This document shows positions 17,313 to 25,009 of a DNA stretch of 38,530 nt, piece after piece (position 1 is the stretch's first letter; each line of letters starts with the position of its first letter). Position numbers and translations under genes: made by a program. Source of the DNA: JAWVYT01 sp964605205 (lineage in GTDB: Bacteria; Gemmatimonadota; Gemmatimonadetes; Longimicrobiales; RSA9); the NCBI GenBank assembly GCA_964605205.1, contig CAZSBL010000016.1, positions 1 to 38,530 of the forward strand, in the 5' to 3' direction. A model generated the notes under the pieces. It was not told the origin of the DNA, ran no database searches, and saw only the letters and a list, made by a program, of their open reading frames with translations.

Positions 17313-19246
17313 ACGCCCTGATCGCCGGACTCCTGAGCGTGGTCCTGATGGCGCCGTGGGCCGACAGCCCCGCCACCGGGTCCGCGTTGAATATCGCGGC
17401 CCCGATAGCGGACACCACGGCTGCCGATACCGCCGCTGCCGACACTACCGCTGCAGATACCACCGCTGCCGATACCACCGCTGCCGATACCACCGCTGCC
17501 GATACCGCTGCGGGCACCAACGGCGGTGACCCGGCGGCCGGGAGCGGCGGCGCGTCCAGCGAGTCGTCGGCTCCCGAAGGCTGGTGGCCGGAGGCGGAGC
17601 AGGAGCCGGTGGCGCAGCAGGCCGGCGGCTTCGACTTCCCGGCGCGGGTATCCGGCTCCGCCCGGATGGTGACCGACGCCTACCTGAGCCACGGGATCGA
17701 CCCGCGGCGGCCGGGGGCGCGCTGGCGGATGGTGCTCTCGCCCCGGGCCACGCTCTTCGGGGAGGTCTCGGTGAGCGCCGAGCTGCTGGTCTCCACCGAG
17801 GAGACGGAGTTCCGGCAGAATATCGGGCAGATCGGGCTGAACCCATCGTGGCGGTGGGTCACGCTCCATGTCGGCGATTTCACCAACGACTACACGAAGT
17901 ACACCGTCCAGGGCTCCCGCGTCCGGGGTGGCGGTGTGGACCTGGAGCCCGGCGATGTCCGCTTCTCAGTCCAGGGCGGCCGCGTGCTCCGCAGCGCCTC
18001 ACCCGCCGGCGGGACCACGTACGCACGGGACATGGTCGCGGCCCGGCTCGGGTACGGCGACCAGGGGGGCAGCCACCTCCGGCTGACGGTGGTGGGGGGG
18101 CGGGACAGCTTCGACCAGGCGGAGCAGGGGCTGCCGGACCCGGACACGCTCCTGCTGGACACGGTCCCCGAGGATCTGCGCCCGGAGATGGCGCAGACGC
18201 CGCAGGAGGGGATGACCGCGTCGATGGACGGGCAGCTCGTCGTTCTCGACCGGCTGGTGACGCTGAAAGGCGAGATCGCGGCGTCGGTGATCAACCGGGA
18301 CCGCCGCTCCGACGTGGTGGAGCTCGGCTCGCTGGACCTGGGCGTGCCCGGGTTCGTGGCCGACGCGCTGACATCGATCCAGGAGCCCCGCACCTCCGCG
18401 GCGGCGGACTACGCGTGGAACCTGGAGGCCGGGGTGCGGGAGGGCGGCGCCCGGCTGCGGGGCCGCTACGAGTACGTCGGTCCCGGCTTCGGCTCCCTGG
18501 GGCTGCCGTACCTGGTGGGCGACCGGAAGGGGTACGAAGTCGACGGTGGGCTCCAGCTGCTGGACGGCGTGCTCGGGCTCCAGGGTCGCTATCAGCACCG
18601 GACCAACAACCTGGCGAGCCAGCGGCTGAATACGGTGGACCGGCAGACCGTGAGCTCCAGCGTGAGCGTGCGTGCGTCGGAGGCGTGGACCGCCGTGTTC
18701 ACGGGGGTGCTCACCGACATGACGAACGACGCGGCGTCCGACAGCGTTCGACTCGACAACCGGTCCACCACCTTCGTCACGAATCTGGTGCACCAGCGGG
18801 AGCTGTTCGGGAAGACGAGCACCATCACCCTGGGCTACAACCTCCAGCGGACCACCGACGGCCGGGCGGGCGCGGCGGTGCCGGAGGTGACCACGCACCA
18901 GCTGCAGACCAGCGTGCAGGTGCCCATCACCGAGAACGTGAGCGGGGCGCCGTCGGTTTCCGGCGTGTTCACCACCGGGGATGGCGTGGATGACCGCACG
19001 GACATCTACCTGGGCTTCAACGGGCAGGGCCGGTTCCTGGACGGGGACCTGCGGACCACCGCCGGTGCCTCCACCAGCGTGAGCCGCGGCCGCAGGATCT
19101 TCAACGCCAACGTGCGGGCCATGTACCCCATCGGCTGGGGCGCCGACGTGGTGGCCCGGTTCCGTCAGGCCGAGTACAGCGCCTTCGGAGACCGGCCGGC
19201 CTTCGGCGAGTCGTTCTTCACCCTGTCCGTAAACCGGAGCTTCTGA
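17309..19246 (+). CDS. Outer-membrane beta-barrel-like protein with a DTTAA-repeat linker
   Basis: A 645-residue protein. The N-terminal signal (about 1-20) is followed by a low-complexity linker of DTTAA pentapeptides (residues 35-68), an acidic/Ser-rich region, then from about residue 110 a long series of alternating amphipathic strands with short turns (for example VSGSARMVTDAYLSHG, LRLTVVGGRDSF) ending in FFTLSVNRSF. The C-terminal Phe with alternating hydrophobics is the BAM recognition signature of outer-membrane barrels. Its size allows at least 20 strands. Start ATG 17309 overlaps the upstream stop (ATGA) with GGGAGG nine bases upstream. I do not recognise a named family. In this operon it could be the outer-membrane anchor, channel or export partner for the giant protein. 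Confidence 0.8.
   Translation: MNALIAGLLSVVLMAPWADSPATGSALNIAAPIADTTAADTAAADTTAADTTAADTTAADTTAADTAAGTNGGDPAAGSGGASSESSAPEGWWPEAEQEPVAQQAGGFDFPARVSGSARMVTDAYLSHGIDPRRPGARWRMVLSPRATLFGEVSVSAELLVSTEETEFRQNIGQIGLNPSWRWVTLHVGDFTNDYTKYTVQGSRVRGGGVDLEPGDVRFSVQGGRVLRSASPAGGTTYARDMVAARLGYGDQGGSHLRLTVVGGRDSFDQAEQGLPDPDTLLLDTVPEDLRPEMAQTPQEGMTASMDGQLVVLDRLVTLKGEIAASVINRDRRSDVVELGSLDLGVPGFVADALTSIQEPRTSAAADYAWNLEAGVREGGARLRGRYEYVGPGFGSLGLPYLVGDRKGYEVDGGLQLLDGVLGLQGRYQHRTNNLASQRLNTVDRQTVSSSVSVRASEAWTAVFTGVLTDMTNDAASDSVRLDNRSTTFVTNLVHQRELFGKTSTITLGYNLQRTTDGRAGAAVPEVTTHQLQTSVQVPITENVSGAPSVSGVFTTGDGVDDRTDIYLGFNGQGRFLDGDLRTTAGASTSVSRGRRIFNANVRAMYPIGWGADVVARFRQAEYSAFGDRPAFGESFFTLSVNRSF
17411..17512 (+). repeat. 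15-bp in-frame minisatellite (DTTAA repeat)
   Basis: Six consecutive 15-base units occupy 17411-17500, followed by a partial copy to 17512. The last three full units are identical (GATACCACCGCTGCC) and the first three vary at one to three positions. Each unit encodes D-T-T/A-A-A. Identical late copies point to recent slippage. Because the unit is a multiple of three, copy number can change without breaking the barrel gene. Confidence 0.9.
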
Positions 19247-22200
19247 TGGTGGTGGTGGCGCGCATACGGCAATTCCTCTCCAGGCTTGCGGGCCGCTCGA
19301 CGACGGCTCGGACCGCCGCGGGTACCGGCCGGGCCGGCGTCCTGGCTCGGGCCGTCCTCGTGGCGGCTGGGGTCGCCGTCGGGATGGTGGCGTGCGACGA
19401 GTACATCGCCGACAGCGACGCGCCGCTCCCGCCCCGGATCACCGACTTCGCCGTCGAGCCCGACTCCCTCGACCTGACCGACGCGGGGGACACCGCCGTG
19501 GCCCTCGTCGGCGCCCGCGCCGGCCTCGGTATCGACTCGGTGCGGGTCCGGTTCCGGGGCCCGTTCGACGAGCTGGACCGCCAGTGCGTGGCCCGGACGC
19601 CCACCGCCGGTGAGCCGACGGACGGGGAATGGTCGTGCGCCCTCGCCCTGGACCGGTTCGACCCGACGGGCCCGTGGCGAGTGAGGGGGCTGGCCGTGCT
19701 CCGGGACACGGTAGTGCTGGATGTCGACAGCGCGGCGCTGGCCGAGGCGGGCTATCCCCGGGTGCTCGATGTGATCCGGCGACCGGTCACCCTCGACTCC
19801 ATGGCCGTGGGGATCGATACCGTGAGCGCGTACCTGGATACGGCACACGTGCCCGTACGCGCCGCGCTCACAGGCCCGAGGCTGGACTCTGTGGGGTTCC
19901 GCGTCTCTCTCGGCGAGGTCGCGACCCGGTGCACCACCGCCGATCCGCTGGCGGGGACCCGGGGCGACGGGGTGTGGGGGTGCGACGTGGTGATCCCCGA
20001 GGCTGCGCCGGCCGGCGACTGGCAGATCTCGGAGATCCGGGCGTACCCCATGGGTCTCGACCCCACCGTCTTCGGGCCCGACACCCTCGCCGTACTCGGG
20101 GCGCCGGCCGTGACCGTGGCCGAGCCGCCCATCAGCTTCGTCATCGTGACCACACCCCGGGACACGCTCGTGGAAGTGGGGGACACCACCCGGGCCACCG
20201 CCACCGCGTACGACGACCTGGAGCGGGTGGTGGAGGACGTGCCGTTCGACTGGTCATCCTCCGACACCATGGTGGTCACGGTGGTCCAGGGGCTGATCAC
20301 GGCCCGGGGGGAGGGGAGCGCGTGGGTACGGGCGGCCACCAGCGGCGTGGCGGACAGCGCGGAGGTCGTGGTGCGGTTCCCGTCGCCGATCGACTCGGTG
20401 GCGCTGGAGCCGGCCGCGGATACCATTCTCGACCGCGGTGACACCACCCGCCTCTCGTTCCGGGCCTTCACCGCCACCGGCGTGGAATCCGACGAGCTGG
20501 CGGACTCCTGGTGGAGCAGCGACCCGACGGTGGCCACCGTGGACAGCGCGGGGCTCGTGACTTCGGTGGCCGGCGGGATGGCCACCATCGGCGCGGCGCT
20601 CCAGGACGACACCGCCACCGCTTCGATCTACGTGCCGCCGGTGGACTTCCTGGTGGTCTCGCCGTACGCCGACACCCTGTACGGGGCGGGCGACACCACA
20701 CAGTACGAGGCCACCGCGTTCACCCGGTTCGAGCGGGTCATCGCCGGGGTCGAGATCGCCTGGTCGAGCACGGACACCACAGTGGCCACCATCGACAGCG
20801 CAGGGGTGGCCACGGCGGTTGCGGCTGACAGCACCGATATCGTGGCCACCGCCGAGGGCGTGAGCACCGCCCGGCCACTCTGGGTGGTGGCCGTCGACAG
20901 CGTGGCCGTCTCGCCGTCGAGCTACTTCTTCGAGTTCCTCGGCCACGAAGAACAGTTCACCGCTACGGCGATGGGGCCGGGTGGCGACACCATCGATGCC
21001 GAGGTCAGCTGGTCGAGCAGCGATACCACCATCGTCACCATCGACGCCTCGGGACTGGCCACCGCCGTGGGCCATGGGGAGGCGGAGATCCGGGCCCGGG
21101 TCGGCGCCGTACAGGGCGTGGCGCCGATCACGTCGGACGTGGTCACCGATATCATCGTGACGCCGTCCGTGGACACGCTGACGGCCGTCGATGAAACCGC
21201 CCAGTACACAGCCACCGCGTTCGCTGGCGAGACCACCGTGGTCGAGAACGTGGACTTCACCTGGTCCACCGGCGACGAGTCCATCGCCACCGTGGACTCC
21301 ACCGGGCTCGTGACCGCCGTGGACAGCGGCACGACCCAGGTCACCGCCACCGCCCTCTTCGATCAGGGCAGCGCCACCGTGGAGGTGGTGACGCGCCCCG
21401 CACGGTTCAGCCTGGTGGACCTGGGCTGGCTCGGGACCGAGCCCGGGGCCCGCGACATCGCCCTGGGCATCAGCGCCTGGGGACAGGTGGCCGGGATGGC
21501 ACAGAACGACGCCGGCGACTACGTACCCTTCTGGTGGAACGCCGACCAGGGGATGCTCGAGATCCTGACCCTCGGGAGCGCAGACTCGACGTACGGCGCG
21601 GCGTACGACATCAACGGCGCCACCTTCGCCATCGTGGGCGAGTCCACCCACGAGTCGGGCACCCTCCAGGCGTTCTACTTCATCCCCCACGACAGCCTCG
21701 TGGCCATCGGCGACCTCGAGGGGCTGGGGAGTCGGGCCCGGGCGCTCAACGACTCCCTGGCCATCGTCGGTGGCTCCATGACGTCGGCCGGGCAGGAGCA
21801 CGCGTTCCTGTGGACGGCGGCGGCGGGGATGCAGGACCTGGGCACCCTCGGCGGGGACCAGTCCATGGCGCTGGATATCAACAACCGCGGCACCGTGGTC
21901 GGTCATTCGTGGGTGGCGCCCGAACAGCCCCACGCCTTCGCCTGGACCCCGGAGGACGGGATGCAGGACCTGGGCACCCTCGGTGGAGCCACGTCCTACG
22001 CCACCGGGATCAACCAGGACGACTTTATCGTCGGGCACGCCCAGGACGCCGAGGGGAACATGCGGGCCGTGGTCTGGGTGCCGCCCTACGATGACGCTCC
22101 CGTGGACCTCGGCACCCTGGGCGGCGCCCAGAGCTTCGGCTGGGACCTGAGCAGCGATCGGGTGGTGGGTCTCTCAGAGACCGAGACGGGCGAGATGGTC

Positions 22201-22356
22201 CCCACCGTTTACTTCGGCGACGGTGGGGTGACCGCCGTGGAGATCGAGGGGGCCATCGTCGAGGCGCTCCGGGCCATCAACGGGAGCCAGCAGATGGCTG
22301 GTGCCGCCACCATCGACGGGGTGCGGCGGGCCGTACGGATCGACGCGAACTACTGA
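19246..22356 (+). CDS. Big_2 / HAF-repeat surface lipoprotein
   Basis: A 1,036-residue exported protein, last gene of the operon; its ATG shares the final A of the upstream stop (TGATG). The leader is long (about 50 residues), with a hydrophobic core and a lipobox-like GMVAC followed by DEY, so a lipid-modified Cys is likely though Met at -3 is unusual. Two related N-terminal modules (about 65-165 and 190-285) each carry a pair of Cys around a W-x-C strand followed by GPW or GDW. Five Big_2 Ig-like domains of about 84 residues follow (from 298, 382, 465, 549, 633), each with a W-S-S-x-D plus V-A-T-V/I-D-S-x-G pattern. Residues 721-1032 hold HAF repeats with DLGTLGG three times. Surface display is inferred; a ligand is unknown. 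Confidence 0.85.
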   Translation: MVVVARIRQFLSRLAGRSTTARTAAGTGRAGVLARAVLVAAGVAVGMVACDEYIADSDAPLPPRITDFAVEPDSLDLTDAGDTAVALVGARAGLGIDSVRVRFRGPFDELDRQCVARTPTAGEPTDGEWSCALALDRFDPTGPWRVRGLAVLRDTVVLDVDSAALAEAGYPRVLDVIRRPVTLDSMAVGIDTVSAYLDTAHVPVRAALTGPRLDSVGFRVSLGEVATRCTTADPLAGTRGDGVWGCDVVIPEAAPAGDWQISEIRAYPMGLDPTVFGPDTLAVLGAPAVTVAEPPISFVIVTTPRDTLVEVGDTTRATATAYDDLERVVEDVPFDWSSSDTMVVTVVQGLITARGEGSAWVRAATSGVADSAEVVVRFPSPIDSVALEPAADTILDRGDTTRLSFRAFTATGVESDELADSWWSSDPTVATVDSAGLVTSVAGGMATIGAALQDDTATASIYVPPVDFLVVSPYADTLYGAGDTTQYEATAFTRFERVIAGVEIAWSSTDTTVATIDSAGVATAVAADSTDIVATAEGVSTARPLWVVAVDSVAVSPSSYFFEFLGHEEQFTATAMGPGGDTIDAEVSWSSSDTTIVTIDASGLATAVGHGEAEIRARVGAVQGVAPITSDVVTDIIVTPSVDTLTAVDETAQYTATAFAGETTVVENVDFTWSTGDESIATVDSTGLVTAVDSGTTQVTATALFDQGSATVEVVTRPARFSLVDLGWLGTEPGARDIALGISAWGQVAGMAQNDAGDYVPFWWNADQGMLEILTLGSADSTYGAAYDINGATFAIVGESTHESGTLQAFYFIPHDSLVAIGDLEGLGSRARALNDSLAIVGGSMTSAGQEHAFLWTAAAGMQDLGTLGGDQSMALDINNRGTVVGHSWVAPEQPHAFAWTPEDGMQDLGTLGGATSYATGINQDDFIVGHAQDAEGNMRAVVWVPPYDDAPVDLGTLGGAQSFGWDLSSDRVVGLSETETGEMVPTVYFGDGGVTAVEIEGAIVEALRAINGSQQMAGAATIDGVRRAVRIDANY

Positions 22357-22358
22357 CC

Positions 22359-22530
22359 TCACCGCGGCGACGCGACGGCCAACAGAACTCACCGCGACGA
22401 CGCGACGAACGCGACGAACTGCGTCGGGTTTCGCGAACGCTGAGTTCGCTCCGAAGCCCGGAACTCGCCGGGAGCTTCACGCCCACCAGAAGAAATACCG
22501 GTTCGTCGCGTCATCGCGCCGTCGCGGTGC
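22359..22530. repeat. REP-like GC-rich inverted repeat before the aldo/keto reductase
   Basis: The arm at 22390-22419 (starting CACCGCGACGACGCGACG) is nearly the reverse complement of 22501-22529 (GTTCGTCGCG...CGTCGCGGTG), and an extra partial direct copy lies at 22359-22378. The pair could form a stem of almost 30 bp enclosing about 80 bases. A related copy appears on the other side of the reductase gene. There is no coding function; the 217-base gap also holds the reductase promoter and ribosome site (GAGG at 22564-22567). Confidence 0.7.
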
Positions 22531-22573
22531 CGTTCGCTCCCCGGCGTGCCGCTTGCAGCGCTTCGAGGTCACC

Positions 22574-23407
22574 ATGGCTATCGAAATCACGACCCCGATC
22601 GAGCTGAACCACGGCGGACCCATCCCCCTCTTCGGCCTCGGCACGTTCCGGAGCCCGGAGGGCGAGCCCACCCGCAACGCGGTGCGGTGGGCGCTGGACG
22701 CCGGCTACCGACACATCGATACCGCCGCCATCTACGGCAACGAGGAGAGCGTCGGCGCCGCGCTCCGGGAGCACGAGGTTCCCCGGGACGACATCTTCGT
22801 CACCACCAAGCTTGCGAAGGACGACCACGGCTACGACAGCGCGCTCCGGGCCTTCGAGGCCAGCCTCGACCGTCTCGGTCTCGACTACGTGGACCTCTAC
22901 CTCGTCCACTGGCCCGGTGACGGCCCGCGGCGAGAAAGCTGGCGGGCGCTGGAGGAGATCCATGAGAGCGGCCGGGCGAGGGCCATCGGCGTCAGCAACT
23001 ACACCGTGGACCACATGCGCGAGGTCTTCGAGCAGGGGAGCATCGTGCCGGCGGTCAACCAGTTCGAGCTGCACCCGTTCAACTACCGCAGCCGGAATGA
23101 CATGGTGGACTTCTGCCGGGAGCACGACATCGCCGTGGAGGGATACAGCCCGCTGACGAAGACCGAGCGGCTCGACAACGACGTGGTCCAGACTGTCGCC
23201 GGCGATCACGGGAAGACGGCCGCCCAGGTGCTCATCCGGTGGGCGCTCCAGCACCACTTCATCACCATCCCCAAGTCCACGAACCACCAGCGCATCGAGG
23301 AGAACGCCGACGTCTTCGACTTCGTCCTCGCCGAAGAGGAGATGGACAGGCTGGACGCCCTCGACGAGGATTTCATCACCAGCTGGGACCCCCGGGAAGT
23401 GGACTGA
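22574..23407 (+). CDS. Aldo/keto reductase
   Basis: A 277-residue NADPH-dependent oxidoreductase of the aldo/keto reductase superfamily, most like the bacterial AKR5 (2,5-diketo-gluconate reductase) group. The catalytic tetrad is visible: Asp49 and Tyr54 in DAGYRHIDTAAIYGNE, Lys79 in VTTKLAKDD, His112 in LYLVHWPG. The C-terminal IPKSTNHQRIEEN is the cofactor-binding signature for the NADP 2'-phosphate. Length is normal and the protein is cytoplasmic, with no signal. ATG 22574 is preceded by GAGG six bases upstream; a longer reading frame would extend into the REP-like repeats and is rejected. It stands alone between repeat-rich gaps. The substrate cannot be told; these enzymes reduce aldehydes and keto-sugars. 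Confidence 0.93.
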   Translation: MAIEITTPIELNHGGPIPLFGLGTFRSPEGEPTRNAVRWALDAGYRHIDTAAIYGNEESVGAALREHEVPRDDIFVTTKLAKDDHGYDSALRAFEASLDRLGLDYVDLYLVHWPGDGPRRESWRALEEIHESGRARAIGVSNYTVDHMREVFEQGSIVPAVNQFELHPFNYRSRNDMVDFCREHDIAVEGYSPLTKTERLDNDVVQTVAGDHGKTAAQVLIRWALQHHFITIPKSTNHQRIEENADVFDFVLAEEEMDRLDALDEDFITSWDPREVD

Positions 23408-23471
23408 CGGGGTCCGCGGTGTGCCCTCAGGGCACCGGTGCGGTCTGAATCGCCGGAAGAACCCTCAACAA

Positions 23472-23550
23472 CGTCGCGTTCGTAGCGCCGTCGCGGTGAA
23501 ATCTCGTCGCGTCGGTCGCGGTCCCTGCCCTTCGCGTTCGTCGCGGTCAC
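23472..23550. repeat. REP-like repeat copies after the aldo/keto reductase
   Basis: The segment 23472-23499 contains AGCGCCGTCGCGGTG, matching the repeat arm at 22515-22529 in the same orientation, followed by further TCGTCGCG and GTTCGTCGCGGT motifs to 23550. The gap between the reductase (ends 23407) and yceI (ends 23672, opposite strand) is otherwise empty: convergent genes with no promoter needed. Confidence 0.6.
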
Positions 23551-23671
23551 CGGGGCGGTGGACCGGTGCCGGGATGCGGAACGGGGCGACCCCGGAGTCC
23601 CGGAGCCGCCCCGCTCGGCGAGTCTGCGCTGAACGCTGGCAGCGCGTCGTCGTCGCTCAGCCCTCGCCGCC

Positions 23672-24241
23672 TTAGTCACTGGAATCGGCCACGGCCTGCG
23701 CCTCGAGATGGATCTTCACCTCGTGGCCCACCAGCACGCCGCCGGTCTCCAGCGCCTGGTTCCAGGTCAGCCCGAAGTCGCGACGGTCGATGGTGGTGTC
23801 GGCGCTGAACGCTACCCGCTGGTTCCCCCACGGGTCCTGGCCCCGACCCTCGAATACCGCGGCGAGCTCCACTTCCTTCGTGGTGCCCCGGATCGTCAGG
23901 TCGCCGAGTACCTTGAACCGGGCGCCATCCTCGAGCTCGAGCCCCCCGACCCGCTTGCTCTCGAACGTCAGCTTCGGGAACTCCTCAGCGTTCAGGAAGT
24001 CCTCGGACCGCAGATGCGCGTCCCGGTCTTCCTCCCGCGTGTCTATGCTCGCCGCGTCGATCTCCACCTTCACCCGGCTGTTCTCCGGGTTCTCGGCGTC
24101 CAGATGGATCGCGCCCTCCACGTCCGCGAACCGGCCCCGGACCTTCGTGATCATCATGTGCTTGACGGTGAACTCGGCCTGCGAGTGGCTCGAGTCGATA
24201 TTCCACCGGGTCTTCTGCTGCGTCTGTGTCTCCGTCGTCAT
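23672..24241 (-). CDS. YceI-family lipid-binding-like protein (cytoplasmic form)
   Basis: A 189-residue YceI-family protein, a lipocalin-like barrel thought to bind long isoprenoid or lipid molecules. Typical motifs appear in order: W-x-I-D-x-x-H-S-x-A-E-F-x-V-K-H, V-R-G-R-F, a D-A-A-S-I-D-T strand, RDAHLRSEDFLNAEEFP, and G-D-L-T-I-R-G. There is no signal peptide, so unlike E. coli YceI it should stay in the cytoplasm. The ATG at 24241 is chosen over 24247 and 24265 because GGAGG lies six bases upstream of it and too close to the others. It lies downstream of marR on the same strand with a 184-base gap carrying an operator-like motif shared with marR, suggesting MarR control. Confidence 0.93.
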   Translation of the reverse strand: MTTETQTQQKTRWNIDSSHSQAEFTVKHMMITKVRGRFADVEGAIHLDAENPENSRVKVEIDAASIDTREEDRDAHLRSEDFLNAEEFPKLTFESKRVGGLELEDGARFKVLGDLTIRGTTKEVELAAVFEGRGQDPWGNQRVAFSADTTIDRRDFGLTWNQALETGGVLVGHEVKIHLEAQAVADSSD

Positions 24242-24310
24242 CGCCATCCTCCATGGTTGGGTCATGCGCCGCGGCTGCTGCGAGCGCGGCGGTGTTTCCT
24301 TTGGTCAAAG

Positions 24311-24328
24311 TATCTCACTTCAAAGATT
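24311..24328. promoter_or_regulatory. MarR-type operator candidate upstream of yceI
   Basis: TATCTCACTTCAAAGATT matches the motif between marR and the methyltransferase at 14 of 18 positions, with the same ATCT...AGAT half-sites. It lies 70 bases upstream of the yceI ATG in an AT-richer patch. Dyad symmetry, similarity to the marR-proximal copy and location support a MarR site. Confidence 0.6.
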
Positions 24329-24380
24329 ATGCCAGGAGGCTGTCAGCGATAGGAATGCCCGCGAGGGACGGGCCCGCTTC

Positions 24381-24422
24381 CGGACCGGGCCCGCCGGACC
24401 GGGCCCGCCGGACCGGGCCCGC
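24381..24422. repeat. Three tandem copies of a 14-bp GGGCCC-containing repeat
   Basis: CGGACCGGGCCCGC is repeated exactly at 24381-24394, 24395-24408 and 24409-24422, with a degenerate copy just to the left. Each unit contains the palindrome CGGGCCCG. The array abuts the marR stop (24426), on its 3' side, and could fold into competing hairpins that stop or stabilise the marR transcript. Confidence 0.8.
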
Positions 24423-24425
24423 GGC

Positions 24426-24899
24426 TCAGGCGTTCGCCGCCGCTTCCTCCTCGTGGGGCAGAGGCGCGGCCGCGGCGGCGTGGCCGAGCTTCTTGAGGAG
24501 GGCGATGGCCTCTTCCTGCTCGGCGGGAGTCAGCCCCTCCTCGGCGGCCTCGATGCTGCCGGCGTGGCCGGGGAAGATCCGCTCCATGAGCGCCTGACCC
24601 TCGTCGGTAAGCTCGGCGTAGACGGCGCGTCGATCGGTCTCACACGGCCGGCGCTGCACGTAGCCCTTGTCTTCGAGCCGGTCCAGCACGTACGTCATCC
24701 CGCCGCTGGACTTGAGCACCTTCCGCTGGAGCTCCCCCACCAGGAGCGAGCCCTTGTTGAAGAGCGCCTCCAGCGCGCCGAACTCGGCCAGGGAGAGCCC
24801 GTGGCGGGCCACGTCGGCCTCGGCGTGGGCCGTAAGGGCGGAGTGGGCCCGGCTGAGGACCACCCAGAGCTTGAGCGCGGTGTCACGATCCGTCGGCAT
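24426..24899 (-). CDS. MarR-family transcriptional regulator
   Basis: A 157-residue winged-helix regulator. The MarR fold is visible: an N-terminal dimerisation helix (LKLWVVLSRAHSALTAHAEA), helix-turn-helix (LSLAEFGALEALFNKGSLLVGELQRKVLKSSGGMTYVLDRLE), and the wing with the conserved D-R-R motif (RPCETDRRAVYAELTDEG). One Cys in the wing (RPCET) could serve redox sensing, but this is speculation. The start at 24899 is set by AAAGGA eight bases upstream; the longer frame would run through the operator. The tail is Ala/Glu-rich. It is probably autoregulated through the dyad at 24925-24942 and may control yceI and the divergent methyltransferase. Confidence 0.93.
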   Translation of the reverse strand: MPTDRDTALKLWVVLSRAHSALTAHAEADVARHGLSLAEFGALEALFNKGSLLVGELQRKVLKSSGGMTYVLDRLEDKGYVQRRPCETDRRAVYAELTDEGQALMERIFPGHAGSIEAAEEGLTPAEQEEAIALLKKLGHAAAAAPLPHEEEAAANA

Positions 24900-24924
24900 G
24901 GGGCGTCCTTTCCGGGCGCGGCGA

Positions 24925-24942
24925 TATCTCAATTTCAAGATA
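24925..24942. promoter_or_regulatory. MarR-type operator candidate between marR and the methyltransferase
   Basis: TATCTCAATTTCAAGATA is an 18-base dyad with 5-bp perfect arms (TATCT/AGATA) and an AT-rich centre, matching the general pattern of MarR operators. It lies 26 bases upstream of marR and 68 bases upstream of the divergent methyltransferase start, so it could govern both. It is repeated upstream of yceI. Confidence 0.7.
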
Positions 24943-25009
24943 AATCCCCCGGCCACGATGTCAACCGGCGGGGTTGGCTCCAGGCGCCGTCGCCTGCCAT
25001 CTTGACCTT

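Noticed and set aside
23418..23436. Hairpin GTGCCC/GGGCAC after the aldo/keto reductase as a terminator
   Set aside because: Only six base pairs with no U-run; too weak to call.
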